From: JBJXGE01 sp046154185
GTDB taxonomy: Bacteria > Planctomycetota > UBA8108 > UBA1146 > JAJFFE01
Direction of reading: 5' to 3'
Assembly (NCBI GenBank): GCA_046154185.1
Contig: JBJXGE010000064.1
Coordinates: 1 to 64,000, forward strand
DNA: 64,000 bases
Shown here: piece by piece, positions 42,736 to 53,129 of the stretch
Position numbering within the stretch: position 1 is the first letter of the stretch
How the letters are laid out: each line of letters begins with the position of its first letter
Notes under the pieces: generated by a model
Database searches by the model: none
The model's input: the letters and a program-made list of their open reading frames with translations, nothing else
What the model was told of the DNA's origin: nothing
Translations under genes and position numbers: made by a program

Positions 42736-44556
42736 GTGCCAGCGCGACGCGAAAAGTCTCAACGCACGGGGCGCCTTGCCCGAGTGCTGTGGTTCGGGCT
42801 CGTAGTCCTAACCGTTTGTTATTGGTTGCTGAGACCGCGGGACGAGGACTCACAAACTACAGTCAATCCTGAGACGTCGAGTACCGAGCCTTCGCTCTCG
42901 ATCGGGCCGTCGGACGCGAACGAAATCGACTCGCCGCCGCCGCTCGCGAATTCGACTCGCAAGAGCGCCGTCGTGCGTCGACCTCAGTTCACCATCGCCG
43001 GGCGCATTCTCGATCAGAACGGCGAACCGATCTTCGATGCACGGGTCTACGCGTTTTGTCCGTCTGCGCAATGCGGCGGCTTTGCGGTCTCCGACGGGCG
43101 CGGCGAGTTTGTCGTGTCCGCGCTGGAACGCGGCCTCTACAACATGGAAGTCGTGCACATGAATTATCCGACGTCGTTTCGCAAGGGCGTGCGAAGCGGC
43201 GCCAAGCACTTCGAAATCGTCATGGGAGTTTGGCAACTGACGGGCGTGGTCGTCGATGCGGAGACGTCGGAGCCGATCGAAGAGTTTGAAGTCGTCTTCG
43301 GGCGAAACGTCATCGCGAGTGAATTCGACCAGTTAACGTACTTGCAGTGCGCGAGCGCCGACGGAACATTCCACCTGAACGCCAATACCGCGACAGGGAC
43401 GCTTATCGTCCGCGCGCGCGGCTACTTGCCCGGCATCGTCTCGTCGCTGGCGCCACGCGCAGATCCGCCGGTGAGCGTCGAACTCGAGCGCGCGGAGACG
43501 CTCGCGGTGTGCGTCGTCGATCCTGATCGCCGACCCGTCGTCGGTGCACGAGTGACGCTGGGCGAGTGGGGTGCGTTTGGTAGCATTCGAGTTTCTGACG
43601 AGAGCGGCTGCGTCGAGATGGCGTATCCCCTGACTCAAGCACACGGTCGCACAGTCTTCGTCGAGCACGATCAGTTCGCGAACGCAACCGTCGACGTTCC
43701 CGACGAGAGCCGGAGCATCGAGGTCCAGCTCGAACCCGGCCACCGGATCGATGTCGTGGTCATCGGAGCCAAGAGTGTGCCGGTCGCCGCCGCCAGGGTC
43801 ACTCTTCGGGACCGCTCCGGCCAGATCCTGTCCCGCACCACGAATGCAACCGGCGAGTGCCATTTTCAGAGTGTGAAAAACGAAGTCGAAATCTCGACTG
43901 AGTTCGTCGGCGTTAACTGGCGTTACGCGAGTCTTGCGGGACACTTCGTGATCACGGAAAGCCGTACCGTCGTTCTTGAGCTCAAGAGTGGCGATTCTAT
44001 TCTCGAGTTAGAGCTAGTCGATCTACCGGCGAATCGGATCAATAACGCTTGGCTTGAAGTCGAAACCCCGAATGGCAGGGTTCAATATCTGTTGGAGACT
44101 TGGCAAGCGCCGGAAGACGGGCCTATGCGAGGAATGGGACTTCTCGCCGGGAGAGCGAGCCTGACGATAGAGCTGGATCCGGAGACGGCGGAACAAGTCG
44201 TCATTCGCGATCAGTTTCAACTTCAGGCCGGCGAGGTCACGCGCCGGCAGATCTCCCCGCGCCGAGGAACGCCGATGGCTGTTCAACTCGATCGCGCGGT
44301 CGAGAATCTCGCAGTGTTCGAGACCAATGAAGACGTTGACTTCAGTTTTAATGCGCTGGATCGTCAGAGAGTTTTTCGCAACCGCGCTCTCGCGTACATG
44401 CAAGATGTCGAGGCCGGTGCAGTGACGTTTCATTCGCTCCCGCCTGGCCGCTACCTACTGGTCGCGTCAAACGGCACTCGATTTCATACACAGGACATTC
44501 TTCATACGGGCGAAAGCGACGTCGTTCTCGAGCTGCCGCCAAATTTCAAAGAGTGA
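42736..44556 (+). CDS. Membrane-anchored carboxypeptidase-regulatory-like (Ig-fold) protein
   Basis: About 606 residues from GTG 42736, chosen because GGAGGG lies 8 nt upstream; a GTG at 42700 in the same frame lacks this. One N-terminal transmembrane helix ('VLWFGLVVLTVCYWLLRP') then a series of carboxypeptidase-D regulatory-like beta domains: 'FTIAGRILDQNGEPIFDARV', 'GVVVDAETSEPIEEFEVV', 'LAVCVVDPDRRPVVGARVTL', 'VVVIGAKSVPVAAARVTLRD'. Such transthyretin-like folds are common in large secreted planctomycete proteins and usually bind or scaffold. No catalytic motif seen. Confidence 0.7.
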   Translation: MPARREKSQRTGRLARVLWFGLVVLTVCYWLLRPRDEDSQTTVNPETSSTEPSLSIGPSDANEIDSPPPLANSTRKSAVVRRPQFTIAGRILDQNGEPIFDARVYAFCPSAQCGGFAVSDGRGEFVVSALERGLYNMEVVHMNYPTSFRKGVRSGAKHFEIVMGVWQLTGVVVDAETSEPIEEFEVVFGRNVIASEFDQLTYLQCASADGTFHLNANTATGTLIVRARGYLPGIVSSLAPRADPPVSVELERAETLAVCVVDPDRRPVVGARVTLGEWGAFGSIRVSDESGCVEMAYPLTQAHGRTVFVEHDQFANATVDVPDESRSIEVQLEPGHRIDVVVIGAKSVPVAAARVTLRDRSGQILSRTTNATGECHFQSVKNEVEISTEFVGVNWRYASLAGHFVITESRTVVLELKSGDSILELELVDLPANRINNAWLEVETPNGRVQYLLETWQAPEDGPMRGMGLLAGRASLTIELDPETAEQVVIRDQFQLQAGEVTRRQISPRRGTPMAVQLDRAVENLAVFETNEDVDFSFNALDRQRVFRNRALAYMQDVEAGAVTFHSLPPGRYLLVASNGTRFHTQDILHTGESDVVLELPPNFKE

Positions 44557-44580
44557 GTGCGCGTCAAATCGGCGCGTCGG

Positions 44581-45315
44581 TCATTTTTCGCCACGCTCCA
44601 AAAACTCTCGCGCGGCCGAGTGACTCGGATCGAAGCGGATGAGTTTGCGCGCGGCTTCGTCGGCAGCCTCCAAGTTACCAACACTGCGCGAGAGTTCGAG
44701 CACGCGCTCCCAGACGCGCTTTCGATATTGGAGTGCCGCGCGATGGCGCGGATCGATGCGGTCGAATAACCGGCACGCGTCGGCGGCCGCGGTCCATTCG
44801 CCAGCGCGCACCGCGTCGACGAGGCGAGCTTCGAGCGCCAGTACAGCCGGACCCCGTAGATCCAATTCGAGCCGACGGAGCTCGCGCTCCTGCGGAAATG
44901 CGGTCTGCCAGGCGAGCAGCGCTTCGTAGGCGCCGACGGCGTCGCCGCGCGCTTGTTGCGCCGCGACGTGTCGTGCATGGCACAGATTGAGATCACTCTC
45001 GAAGCGAGCCACGTCGACGGGACGCGCGAAACTCCGCGCTTGATCGACCGACTCCATCCACAACGCGAGCGCGCGACTCCAGTCGCCGCGCGACTCCGCG
45101 TCGCGCGCGCGCTGTTCGCACAGCTCGAGCACGCGGGTCTGGTAGCGATCCTCGCCCGGGTGCTCGGCGGCCAAGACTCGAAAACGTTCTAGACTCTCCT
45201 CCCAGCGACCGGCGCGCGCGGCGCGTTCCGCATCCGCATCCGGCGAGCGACACGCGGGCGCGAGCGCCAACAACGATGCCAGCGCAACCCTGCAGAACGT
45301 GGCGCGCCGCTTCAC
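44581..45315 (-). CDS. TPR-like lipoprotein
   Basis: About 244 residues from GTG 45315, whose codon overlaps the stop of the upstream glycosyltransferase gene (GTGA), so translation is probably coupled. A lipoprotein-type signal (VALASLLALAPAC) is followed by a helical repeat region with TPR-like motifs such as 'GRWEESLERFRVLAAEHPGE' and 'NLEAADEAARKLIRFDPSHS'. Likely anchored in the periplasm as a protein-binding scaffold. It closes the three-gene minus-strand group peptidase-glycosyltransferase-TPR. Confidence 0.7.
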   Translation of the reverse strand: MKRRATFCRVALASLLALAPACRSPDADAERAARAGRWEESLERFRVLAAEHPGEDRYQTRVLELCEQRARDAESRGDWSRALALWMESVDQARSFARPVDVARFESDLNLCHARHVAAQQARGDAVGAYEALLAWQTAFPQERELRRLELDLRGPAVLALEARLVDAVRAGEWTAAADACRLFDRIDPRHRAALQYRKRVWERVLELSRSVGNLEAADEAARKLIRFDPSHSAAREFLERGEK

Positions 45316-46916
45316 GGCGACTTCCATCGGTAGAGATCGAGCTGCGCGTGACGCCCTTCGCTGAAACTCTCGATGAGCGTCAGGCGGCCACCCGCGATCT
45401 CGGCGGCGAGGCGCGCGCTCAAGCCACTCGCAATCTCATCGAGATCGTCCCGATAAAACGCCACCCACGCCTCGCGGCGATCGGCGATGAGCGCCAATAT
45501 GCTGTCCGCGCTACCGAGCTGAAACACGTCCGTGCCGCCCGCGTAATAGGCGATCTTTTCGAGTGGACTCAAGACGCTCTGCCCGGCGCCGCCGCGCGCA
45601 AAAATATAGTCAGCGGCCGCGCGCTCGGCCTGTTGATCGGAGCGCTGCGGCGCCATGCCCTTGACCGCAAGCGGCAACAGTACGAGCACCAATATCGTGT
45701 TCTGGATCTTGTCGTCGAACCGCGACGGCACCAGTGCACGCAACCAACCGTAGCGCGCGACCCAAGCACGCACCCAGCCAGCAAGGCCGATGAGGCCGCG
45801 CGCCGCGAACGGCAGACTCAAGAACGCGAGCGCATAAGCGTGCCGTTTCGTGACGTAGTTCGCGCCTTCGCTTTGACAAACGCGCACAAGCACGAGCGCG
45901 AGTAACGCCGCCGTCACCCCAAAGAGCACATGCCCCGCGCGCCATTCGCGCCGCCGGTGGATGAATCCCAAACCCAAGATGCTTGCGACCGCGAGCGCCT
46001 CGCTCGTCGCAAAATACCAACGCGTAAACACCCGCCAGATCGCCCAAAAATCATCAACGGCCAATCCGATGCCGGCGCGCAAGACCGTCGGTTCAACGAC
46101 GTAGATGTGCGCGGTCTTCCAGCTGAATAACTTGTCGATCGATTTCTTTCGCGTGATAAGCCATTGTCCGGTTTCGTTGTGAAGCGTGATCATGTAGGGG
46201 ACGACCAACAACAACGCCGTAGCGCCCGCGAGCAAAATCCACGCCGCGAGGCGCACTCGCTCGCGGCGCATCGACAGCCACCAATAAACCGCGAACGCGG
46301 GCAAGAGCGCGAGCGCCTCGGGCCGCGCCAAATAGGCAATTCCCACGAGCCCGCCCGCGGATGCGACGGTCAACCAGCCGCGCCGCTCGCTCGCCAGCAC
46401 CGCTTGTCGCAGTGCCAGCGCGATCAGCGCAAGAAATAACGCATCGCTCATGATGTCGGCAGACGCACGCACGAAGTAGGGATGCAGTGCCGCCAATAGA
46501 CCAAGCATGAGCGGCGGCAGATCTGGAAAGAGCCGGCGGCTCAAGTCCAAGAGCACGCACACCAATACGAGTCCGCTCACGAGACTCAGGAAAACCGCGG
46601 CGCGCTCGCGCGCCGCCTGACGTTCGCGAAAATCGCTCGACTCGCCCACCACCCACGACTGGAGGCCATTGAGTTTTCCGATGCAAAACGCCGTCAGCGG
46701 ATGATAGTCCTGCCGACATAATGCCAAGAGATCGCCGGCCTCGACACTTTCCGCGGCCGCCAAAAAACGACAAGAATCAGCCCCGATGACCGACTGACCG
46801 CTCGCGCAGACGAGTCGCGCTATGGTCGCGAACAGTAAGACAACGAGTTGCTGGCGCCACGAGCAACACGGCGACGGCGGCGCATGAGGCGCGGCGCTCA
46901 ATCGCGCGATTGACAT
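45312..46916 (-). CDS. Polytopic membrane glycosyltransferase (GT39-like)
   Basis: About 534 residues. ATG 46916 overlaps the peptidase stop (TGATG). Ten or so transmembrane helices cover residues 25-440; the first loop has 'GADSCRFLAAAESVEAGDLL' and 'CRQDYHPLTAFCIGKLNG', a layout of PMT/GT39-type lipid-linked sugar transferases (an Asp early in the first external loop). The C-terminal soluble part of about 100 residues includes a Walker-less mixed fold. Donor and acceptor unknown. Similar in type, not obviously in sequence, to the glycosyltransferase at 10.2-12.1 kb. Confidence 0.65.
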   Translation of the reverse strand: MSIARLSAAPHAPPSPCCSWRQQLVVLLFATIARLVCASGQSVIGADSCRFLAAAESVEAGDLLALCRQDYHPLTAFCIGKLNGLQSWVVGESSDFRERQAARERAAVFLSLVSGLVLVCVLLDLSRRLFPDLPPLMLGLLAALHPYFVRASADIMSDALFLALIALALRQAVLASERRGWLTVASAGGLVGIAYLARPEALALLPAFAVYWWLSMRRERVRLAAWILLAGATALLLVVPYMITLHNETGQWLITRKKSIDKLFSWKTAHIYVVEPTVLRAGIGLAVDDFWAIWRVFTRWYFATSEALAVASILGLGFIHRRREWRAGHVLFGVTAALLALVLVRVCQSEGANYVTKRHAYALAFLSLPFAARGLIGLAGWVRAWVARYGWLRALVPSRFDDKIQNTILVLVLLPLAVKGMAPQRSDQQAERAAADYIFARGGAGQSVLSPLEKIAYYAGGTDVFQLGSADSILALIADRREAWVAFYRDDLDEIASGLSARLAAEIAGGRLTLIESFSEGRHAQLDLYRWKSP

Positions 46917-49900
46917 CAACGTGCGCCCAACACGGCTTCGATCACGAGCTCTTGCTCAGCGCGCCGCACGCGCAGCACGACGCGATCGCCGGGCTTCCGC
47001 GCTCGCAGCGCCGTTGAATATGCCTGCAAGTTCTCGATCGCCACACTGTCCATCGCGAGCAGCACATCTCCCGCTAAGAGCCCGGCGCGTTCCGCCGCGC
47101 TCCCCGCGCTGACTTTCTCGATGCGCACGCCGGGCCCGGCGAAAGTAAAGTCGGGAACTGTGCCGAGACTGGTCGCGCGCGGCGCAGTCGGCGCAGTCGT
47201 CGCATCCGGCGACGGCGACGCGTTGGCGAGCCGATTCGTGAGTGGCTTCGGGCGCTCACTCAAGTATTGGAGCCCCTCGCGCACCCACGTTGCGACTTTC
47301 ACGAGTCCCGACGCATCGATCTTCTCGACGTCGTCGGTCGGACGATGGTAATCCTCATGCGCGCCGCTAAAGAGTTGGATCGCCGGCACGCCTGCGCGGT
47401 GAAAACTCAAATGATCGCTAGATCCTGGATCGGTCGCACAGAGCGACTCGATGCCGGTCGTGAAGCCGATGCCGCGCGCGATGTGCGGCCACTCGTCGGC
47501 GCTCGCCGCGCCGAACACAAGGAGTTTCCGATCTGCGAGGCGCCCCACGCAATCGAGATTGATCATGGAATGCACATGCGGCACATCGAACGGTACAGGC
47601 AGCGTCGTGAGAAAATGCCGTGAACCGCGGAGCTGCCACTCTTCGCCGCTAAACGCGACGAACACGATACTGCGCGGCCCGCCGCCTGAATTCTTGAGGA
47701 GCGCCGCGACTTCCAACATCACTGCGATACCCGAAGCGTTGTCGTCGGCGCCGTTGTGAATCTGCCCGGCGTCGCCGGTATGAACATCCGGCCAGCCCCG
47801 TCCGAGATGGTCGTAGTGCGCGCCGAGCACAACGCATTCATGGCGGAGCGCGGCGTCGGTCCCGCGCAACACACCGATGACGTTCTTGAGGTCCACGGAC
47901 TTACCGTCGGGACCTCCGGCCTCGGTCCACGTGCGCAAGTAGCTGCCTTCTTTGCCGCCCGGCTCGAGACCGATGCGATGGAATTCGCCCGCGATGTACT
48001 TCGTCGCCAGCTCGATGCCCGGCGTGCCGACGCCGCGACCCTCCATCTCATCCGCGGCCAGCCGGCGCACGTGTTCGACGAGACGCGCCGGGTCGAAGAC
48101 CGGCGCGAGCTGCGCGAGCGCCGGCGCCGGGGTGCGCGCCGCCACGCGACCCTCCGCGTTACTCGGCGCGAACCACTTGAGCGGCGTTCCGCGCGCCACC
48201 CACTCGCCCTTGATGACATTCGTCGGTTCACCACCACTAAACGCGAGGTACGAATACTTCCCGTAGTGCGGGAGCTTCCGCGCGAGCCCCGGCAGCGCAT
48301 CGGCGCGCGCGGCGCCGACCCAGCCGAGCGCGAGCTCGGGATCCGCCGGATGACTACACGCGACTGCGAACGAGTGATCGGCGCGCGGCACGCTTTCGAC
48401 GCCAAAGCGCAGCGCGTCGGCCGCGCGCAAGTCCGCGCCGTTCTCGGCGAGCGTGGACTCGATCGCCGCGCGCCAGCGGTTCTCGCTGCCGAGCACCCAA
48501 ACCGAGCGATCGACCGGCACCGCCGAGATGTCGCTCTCGCGCACGACTTCTACGCCTTCGCGACTTTGCCAGGCCGCCGCGAATTGCTGCCATGCTCCCG
48601 CCGCGTCGTCGCTCGGCAAGATCAACACGGAGCGCTCGGCGCCGAAGAGCTGCCCAAAACTCGCGGGGATCTCGCCGCGATCGAGGCGCCGAAACACATC
48701 GAAGTCGGGATCGAGCTCGACCGCATTCAACGCCTCGAACTCGAGGTCGGTCGTCAGCATCGCCGACTTACCGGTGAGCAGCAGGTCGCGCAGTTCGACC
48801 CGATCGTTGCCGCGATAGCTCAACGCGAGTTTCACGCGCACAGCATAAGGCTCGCCGGCTTGGGTTTGCTCAACGTGGATGTCCGCGCCGCCCGCCGCAT
48901 TGCGCGTCACTTTGAGCGCGAACTCCGGCGCACCCGTGCGCGTCACCCACTGGGTGAAGAACGGCGCGAGATCTCGACCCGCCACCGCCGTCGCGATCTT
49001 TTCGAGCTCGGGAAACGAGATGCGCGTGAAACGATGCGTACGATACAAATTTGCCAACATGCGGCGAAACTCATCGTCGCCGAGCTCCGTCCGCAACATA
49101 TGCCAAAGCATGAGACATTTGCCGTAGCCGACCGCTTGGGTCGCGCCCGAATGGCGCGAGCGGAACTCCGTGAGCGGAAAATCGGCGCCAGCGCGCACGT
49201 AGTCGCGGTAGCTCTTGAGCGCATCCCGTCGATATTCCGCGCCGCGCCCTTGACCTTCCTTGACCAAATGATCGGCCAAGTACGCTGTGAGTCCTTCGCA
49301 CCAATTGCCGCGGTCATAATCGACAAAGACCGAGTTTCCCCACCAGTTGTGCAGAATCTCGTGCGGGTACGACGAGTGCAAAATGAACGGCAACCGAATG
49401 ACTTGCGAACCCAGCAGCGTGAAAGACGGCATGCCATAGCCGCTTTCCCAGCAGTTTTCGACGAGCGCAAATTTCTCATACGGGTAAGGACCGATCAGCC
49501 GACTATAGAGATCGAGGTAGCCGGCGGTCGCCTCGAGGTAGCGCGCCGCGAGCGCAGGCTCCGGTGTGCGCAGAAAAACTTGCGCCTCCGCGTTGCCGGC
49601 CGCGCGCGTGTATTCGGTGAAGCGCGCCGCGACGAGATAAATCTCATCCATGGGATGCGGGCAATTCCAGCGCATGCGGCTGCGTTCGCTCTCGACGCGA
49701 ACATCGGTGCGGCGACCCTGGCTGACAGCGCTGAAGCCGGCCGGCAAATCGACATCGAGAACGAAGCTGACGAGTTCGCGCCCGAACTGCGGCACCCACG
49801 CGGTCGAACCGGCGAGGTACACGCCTTCCGCGTCGATGAAGCCCGGCGATTCCGTAAAGCTGCGCGCATATTCGGCGCCGTTCGCGGCGAGTGCGTGATG

Positions 49901-50332
49901 AATTTTTCCGCGATAGGAGAGCACAAACGACTCGGGCGACTCCGCGCCGACGATCGGCTCCAGCTCGTACTCGATGAGCGGCACGGGCGGAGTGGCATGG
50001 GCGCCGAATCCGTAGCGTGCGAGATCCAATGGCTCAGCGCGGCGCGTGAGCTTGAATTCATCACTCTCGATCGTCACGGCGAGTTCCGCGTGCAGCACGA
50101 AACGGCGCGCGGTGGTGTGCGCTCGATCACGCACCTCGAGCACGTGCTCGGTGGGCTCGACGCGCACAGCAAGTTCGTGGCGAATGACGGCCGCCCCGGC
50201 CGGAGTCGGCGCACCCAGCGCTTGCCCCGCGGCGCAACCGCAACACGCCGCCCCCGCGAGCACCAAAATCGCCAACATCCGCGTGGGCGTTCCACGATCC
50301 TGCCGCTCCAAATTGCGCGAAACTCGACTCAC
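46916..50332 (-). CDS. Secreted M1-M28-PDZ fused metallopeptidase
   Basis: About 1138 residues from GTG 50332 (GGGAG 7 nt upstream; ATG 50278 is an alternative). A signal sequence with a lipobox-like LAGAAC/CGC region is followed by an M1 aminopeptidase-like domain with HEILH at about 324-328 and the third zinc ligand Glu 18 residues later (WCEGL). The substrate-anchoring motif reads VENCWESGYGMPS instead of GAMEN. A linker leads to an M28 peptidase domain (about 780-1005) with all expected ligands: GAHYDH, NGADDNASG, SGEEW, INLDCVG and AHEDYH. A PDZ domain (about 1056-1138) ends the protein. Both active sites look complete. Likely periplasmic or surface peptide degradation. Confidence 0.85.
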   Translation of the reverse strand: MSRVSRNLERQDRGTPTRMLAILVLAGAACCGCAAGQALGAPTPAGAAVIRHELAVRVEPTEHVLEVRDRAHTTARRFVLHAELAVTIESDEFKLTRRAEPLDLARYGFGAHATPPVPLIEYELEPIVGAESPESFVLSYRGKIHHALAANGAEYARSFTESPGFIDAEGVYLAGSTAWVPQFGRELVSFVLDVDLPAGFSAVSQGRRTDVRVESERSRMRWNCPHPMDEIYLVAARFTEYTRAAGNAEAQVFLRTPEPALAARYLEATAGYLDLYSRLIGPYPYEKFALVENCWESGYGMPSFTLLGSQVIRLPFILHSSYPHEILHNWWGNSVFVDYDRGNWCEGLTAYLADHLVKEGQGRGAEYRRDALKSYRDYVRAGADFPLTEFRSRHSGATQAVGYGKCLMLWHMLRTELGDDEFRRMLANLYRTHRFTRISFPELEKIATAVAGRDLAPFFTQWVTRTGAPEFALKVTRNAAGGADIHVEQTQAGEPYAVRVKLALSYRGNDRVELRDLLLTGKSAMLTTDLEFEALNAVELDPDFDVFRRLDRGEIPASFGQLFGAERSVLILPSDDAAGAWQQFAAAWQSREGVEVVRESDISAVPVDRSVWVLGSENRWRAAIESTLAENGADLRAADALRFGVESVPRADHSFAVACSHPADPELALGWVGAARADALPGLARKLPHYGKYSYLAFSGGEPTNVIKGEWVARGTPLKWFAPSNAEGRVAARTPAPALAQLAPVFDPARLVEHVRRLAADEMEGRGVGTPGIELATKYIAGEFHRIGLEPGGKEGSYLRTWTEAGGPDGKSVDLKNVIGVLRGTDAALRHECVVLGAHYDHLGRGWPDVHTGDAGQIHNGADDNASGIAVMLEVAALLKNSGGGPRSIVFVAFSGEEWQLRGSRHFLTTLPVPFDVPHVHSMINLDCVGRLADRKLLVFGAASADEWPHIARGIGFTTGIESLCATDPGSSDHLSFHRAGVPAIQLFSGAHEDYHRPTDDVEKIDASGLVKVATWVREGLQYLSERPKPLTNRLANASPSPDATTAPTAPRATSLGTVPDFTFAGPGVRIEKVSAGSAAERAGLLAGDVLLAMDSVAIENLQAYSTALRARKPGDRVVLRVRRAEQELVIEAVLGAR

Positions 50333-50554
50333 AGCTAAACTCCCGCTCGTGACCCACTGCCGACCGGACACGGAACACGGCTGTCGCACTGCACGCCGAC
50401 GCCGCACATCCGATTGAGCGCTGACGATAATCCGATCCGCGCGCCAACACAACGTAGGCAGGCAGCGGAGAACCGTGCGCGCTCCGCAACGGACGAGCGC
50501 CACGGGGTCGCGAGTTCTGATCTTTCCCACAGTGTCGTCTAGCTTCGGAGAAGT

Positions 50555-53089
50555 ATGAGCACGAACACCGCGAACACTGCTTTTCTCAAGGCCGCGCTCG
50601 AGCGCAAGCTGCTGACCCAAGACCAAGCTGGGGCGGTTCTCGCCGGCGTCGAGCAGCGTCGCACGCTCGGCATCGTCAAGACGGCGGCTGAAGTCGCGAT
50701 CGAGAGCAACGTGCTGTCAATCGAGCAAGTCACCCAGCTGCAGCAACAGTCCCGGGCGCAACTGCCGCCGGAACGCCTCGCTGGCTTTCGCGTGGAGCAC
50801 GAAATCGGCCGCGGCGCGGCTGGCACGGTGTATCGCGCCAAGCAAGTCTCGCTCGACAAGACCGTGGCGATCAAAGTGCTGCATCAGTCGTTGAGTGGTA
50901 ACCCGAAGTTTGTCGAACAGTTCATGCGCGAGGCGAAAACTGTCGGGCGACTCAATCACGTACATATTGTGCATGCGATCGACGCCGGTGAATCGAACGG
51001 TTTCCACTATCTCGCCATGGAACTCGTCGAGGGCGAAACACTCAAAGCGCGGATCGCTCGCTCCGGAACGTTGTCGGAGGCGGAGACGCTCACGATGGCG
51101 CGCGCCATCGCCGAGGGACTCGAGTGCGCGCACGGCCAGAATCTGCTGCATCGCGATCTCAAGCCGGACAACATTCTGCTCGGCACAAACGGGCAGATCA
51201 AGATCGCCGATCTCGGTCTCGCCATGCCGATGGAAGACGCCGAGCTGATGAGCGAAGAACATCGCCGCATGGGCACGCCGTTCTACTTGTCGCCCGAGCA
51301 AGCCCAAGGACGCGCGCTCGATGAGCGGAGCGAAATGTACTCGGTCGGCGCGACGCTCTACTGTTGCCTTACGGGCAAGCCACCGTTCACGGGCAATAGC
51401 GTCAAAGAGATCTTGCAGCATCACGTGCAGACACCGCCGACGGCGCTCGCCAAAGCGGGCGCCCGAGTTTCGCAGCCAGTCGCCGATCTCGTCATGCGTT
51501 TACTCGCGAAGAATCCCGAGGATCGCCCCGCGAGCGCGAGCGAACTCATCGCGGAACTCGACGCCATCGAGAATCCGCGCGCAGGAAAGCGGAAACCGAG
51601 CGTCCACGCGGCCACCGGCGCGGCCGCTCGCGCAAAACCGGCGATCGGCGCCGCGAAACGACCCGAGTTACCGGCGCAGCCAACCGCGCGCGCTGGCGCG
51701 CCACGCTCGAGTGGCGGCCGCGGCGCGCCGCGGGCCGGGCGCCGGACTGATGACGACGAAAATCTCGCTGAGTCGCTTCCCGCGACACGACCGCCGCCAA
51801 AGAAGAACGTTTTCACGCTTTCCGGCACGGCGGTGGGCGTGCTCTTGAGCATTGTGTTTCTGATGATCGCCGTCAACAAACAGTCGAAGAAGGGCCCGCC
51901 GCCGTCCGACTCGCGCGCGCGGGAAGAAGCGGCGATCGCAAAAGAGGTGCTCGACAAGCGCATCGAGCTCCTCAACAGCGAAGGCGCTGTCGAGAAGAAG
52001 TACATCGAGAAGCTCCTCGCCGATCTCGAACGAATGAAGGGCATCGATGACGAGATGCGGCTCGACCAAATCTGGGATCTCGTGGCGCTGAACGCCCACA
52101 AGAATGGCTCGCAATTGCTGGTCGATCGCATCGACAGTCTGCGCGGTAGCAAGCTCCAAAGCCAACTCGCGGGAATCAAGGAACACCTTGCCGAGCCGGA
52201 CCGGCTCGTCGCCGAGGGCAAACTGATGCGGGCGGTGGAAGCGCTCGACACGTTGCTGCAGAAGCTAAAGGTCGAGCAATCGGTGAAGGACCAGCTCCGT
52301 GAGCGTCGGCAAAAAATCATGGGCGACCTCACCAGCAAGGTGAACGCCGACTTCGCGCGCGTCAAAGAACTGCGTGCGAAAAAGGAATACCCCGACGCCA
52401 TCGAGATTCTCAAGAAGATTCCGCTTTACGCGGACGAGCAAAGCGAGATCGAGGCAGAGCGCTTTTTGACGGAACTCGTGCAACTCAACGAAGTCCATAT
52501 CAAGGCCGAAGCGGAGCGCCGCAGCACCGAAGACACGCGCAAGTACAAGGAGTTCGTCGCGGAGCTGAAAGTACTCACGCTCGAGCGTAAGTTCAAAGAC
52601 TGCATCTCGCGGGCGCTCGCGCTCGACCTGACAACCAAAGAGCTCACGGATATGCGCGAGATCGACCTGCAGGCCATTCAAATGCTCAACGATTTCGATA
52701 GCGATGCGCTGCGATTCCTCGAGCAAAAGGCCGGCACGAAGGATGAGTTTTCGATTTACCTGAAAGACGAGAAGCGACCGGTGGTCGGTACCGTCGCGAA
52801 GATCGATCGTAGCTCGGGTCTGCAGCGCTTGTGGATCACTGTCACTTCGGGCGGCGGCAAGGCCGACGTGCCGGTGGATCTTGAGAAGATCACCGACGAG
52901 ACCCTCTTTCTCTTCGTGGAGAAACTGCACGGACCGCGCAGTGGAAAATTCTTGCTGCCGCTCGGGATGCTCTTTACTTACCGCGGCCTCTACGATGTCG
53001 CCAAAGCGCACTTTGACAAAGCAGCGACGAATGGTGTCGACACTGAGGTCTGGCGGAAACGCATGGAGTGGATCCGCACGAATGGCTGA
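50555..53089 (+). CDS. Transmembrane Ser/Thr protein kinase
   Basis: An 844-residue Hanks-type kinase. After a helical N-terminus comes the kinase domain (about 77-340) with GRGAAGTV (85-92), Lys107 in VAIK, HRDLKPDN (199-206), DLG (219-221, in place of DFG) and SPEQ (246-249). A Pro/Ala-rich linker leads to one transmembrane helix (about 421-441) and a largely coiled-coil extracytoplasmic region of 400 residues. Planctomycetes have dozens of such receptors. GGAG precedes the ATG. It is 40 bp upstream of a second kinase and followed by a sigma factor gene, suggesting one signal pathway. Confidence 0.93.
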   Translation: MSTNTANTAFLKAALERKLLTQDQAGAVLAGVEQRRTLGIVKTAAEVAIESNVLSIEQVTQLQQQSRAQLPPERLAGFRVEHEIGRGAAGTVYRAKQVSLDKTVAIKVLHQSLSGNPKFVEQFMREAKTVGRLNHVHIVHAIDAGESNGFHYLAMELVEGETLKARIARSGTLSEAETLTMARAIAEGLECAHGQNLLHRDLKPDNILLGTNGQIKIADLGLAMPMEDAELMSEEHRRMGTPFYLSPEQAQGRALDERSEMYSVGATLYCCLTGKPPFTGNSVKEILQHHVQTPPTALAKAGARVSQPVADLVMRLLAKNPEDRPASASELIAELDAIENPRAGKRKPSVHAATGAAARAKPAIGAAKRPELPAQPTARAGAPRSSGGRGAPRAGRRTDDDENLAESLPATRPPPKKNVFTLSGTAVGVLLSIVFLMIAVNKQSKKGPPPSDSRAREEAAIAKEVLDKRIELLNSEGAVEKKYIEKLLADLERMKGIDDEMRLDQIWDLVALNAHKNGSQLLVDRIDSLRGSKLQSQLAGIKEHLAEPDRLVAEGKLMRAVEALDTLLQKLKVEQSVKDQLRERRQKIMGDLTSKVNADFARVKELRAKKEYPDAIEILKKIPLYADEQSEIEAERFLTELVQLNEVHIKAEAERRSTEDTRKYKEFVAELKVLTLERKFKDCISRALALDLTTKELTDMREIDLQAIQMLNDFDSDALRFLEQKAGTKDEFSIYLKDEKRPVVGTVAKIDRSSGLQRLWITVTSGGGKADVPVDLEKITDETLFLFVEKLHGPRSGKFLLPLGMLFTYRGLYDVAKAHFDKAATNGVDTEVWRKRMEWIRTNG

Positions 53090-53129
53090 GCGCCGCATTT
53101 TTGCGTGGCGCGGCAAACGGTGACCGACG

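Noticed and set aside
47756..50338. Long plus-strand open frame (860 codons) opposite the M1-M28-PDZ peptidase
   Set aside because: It is exactly antisense to a gene with clear family motifs, and its translation is Arg/Glu/Ala-rich without domains. Long antisense frames are expected at this GC content.
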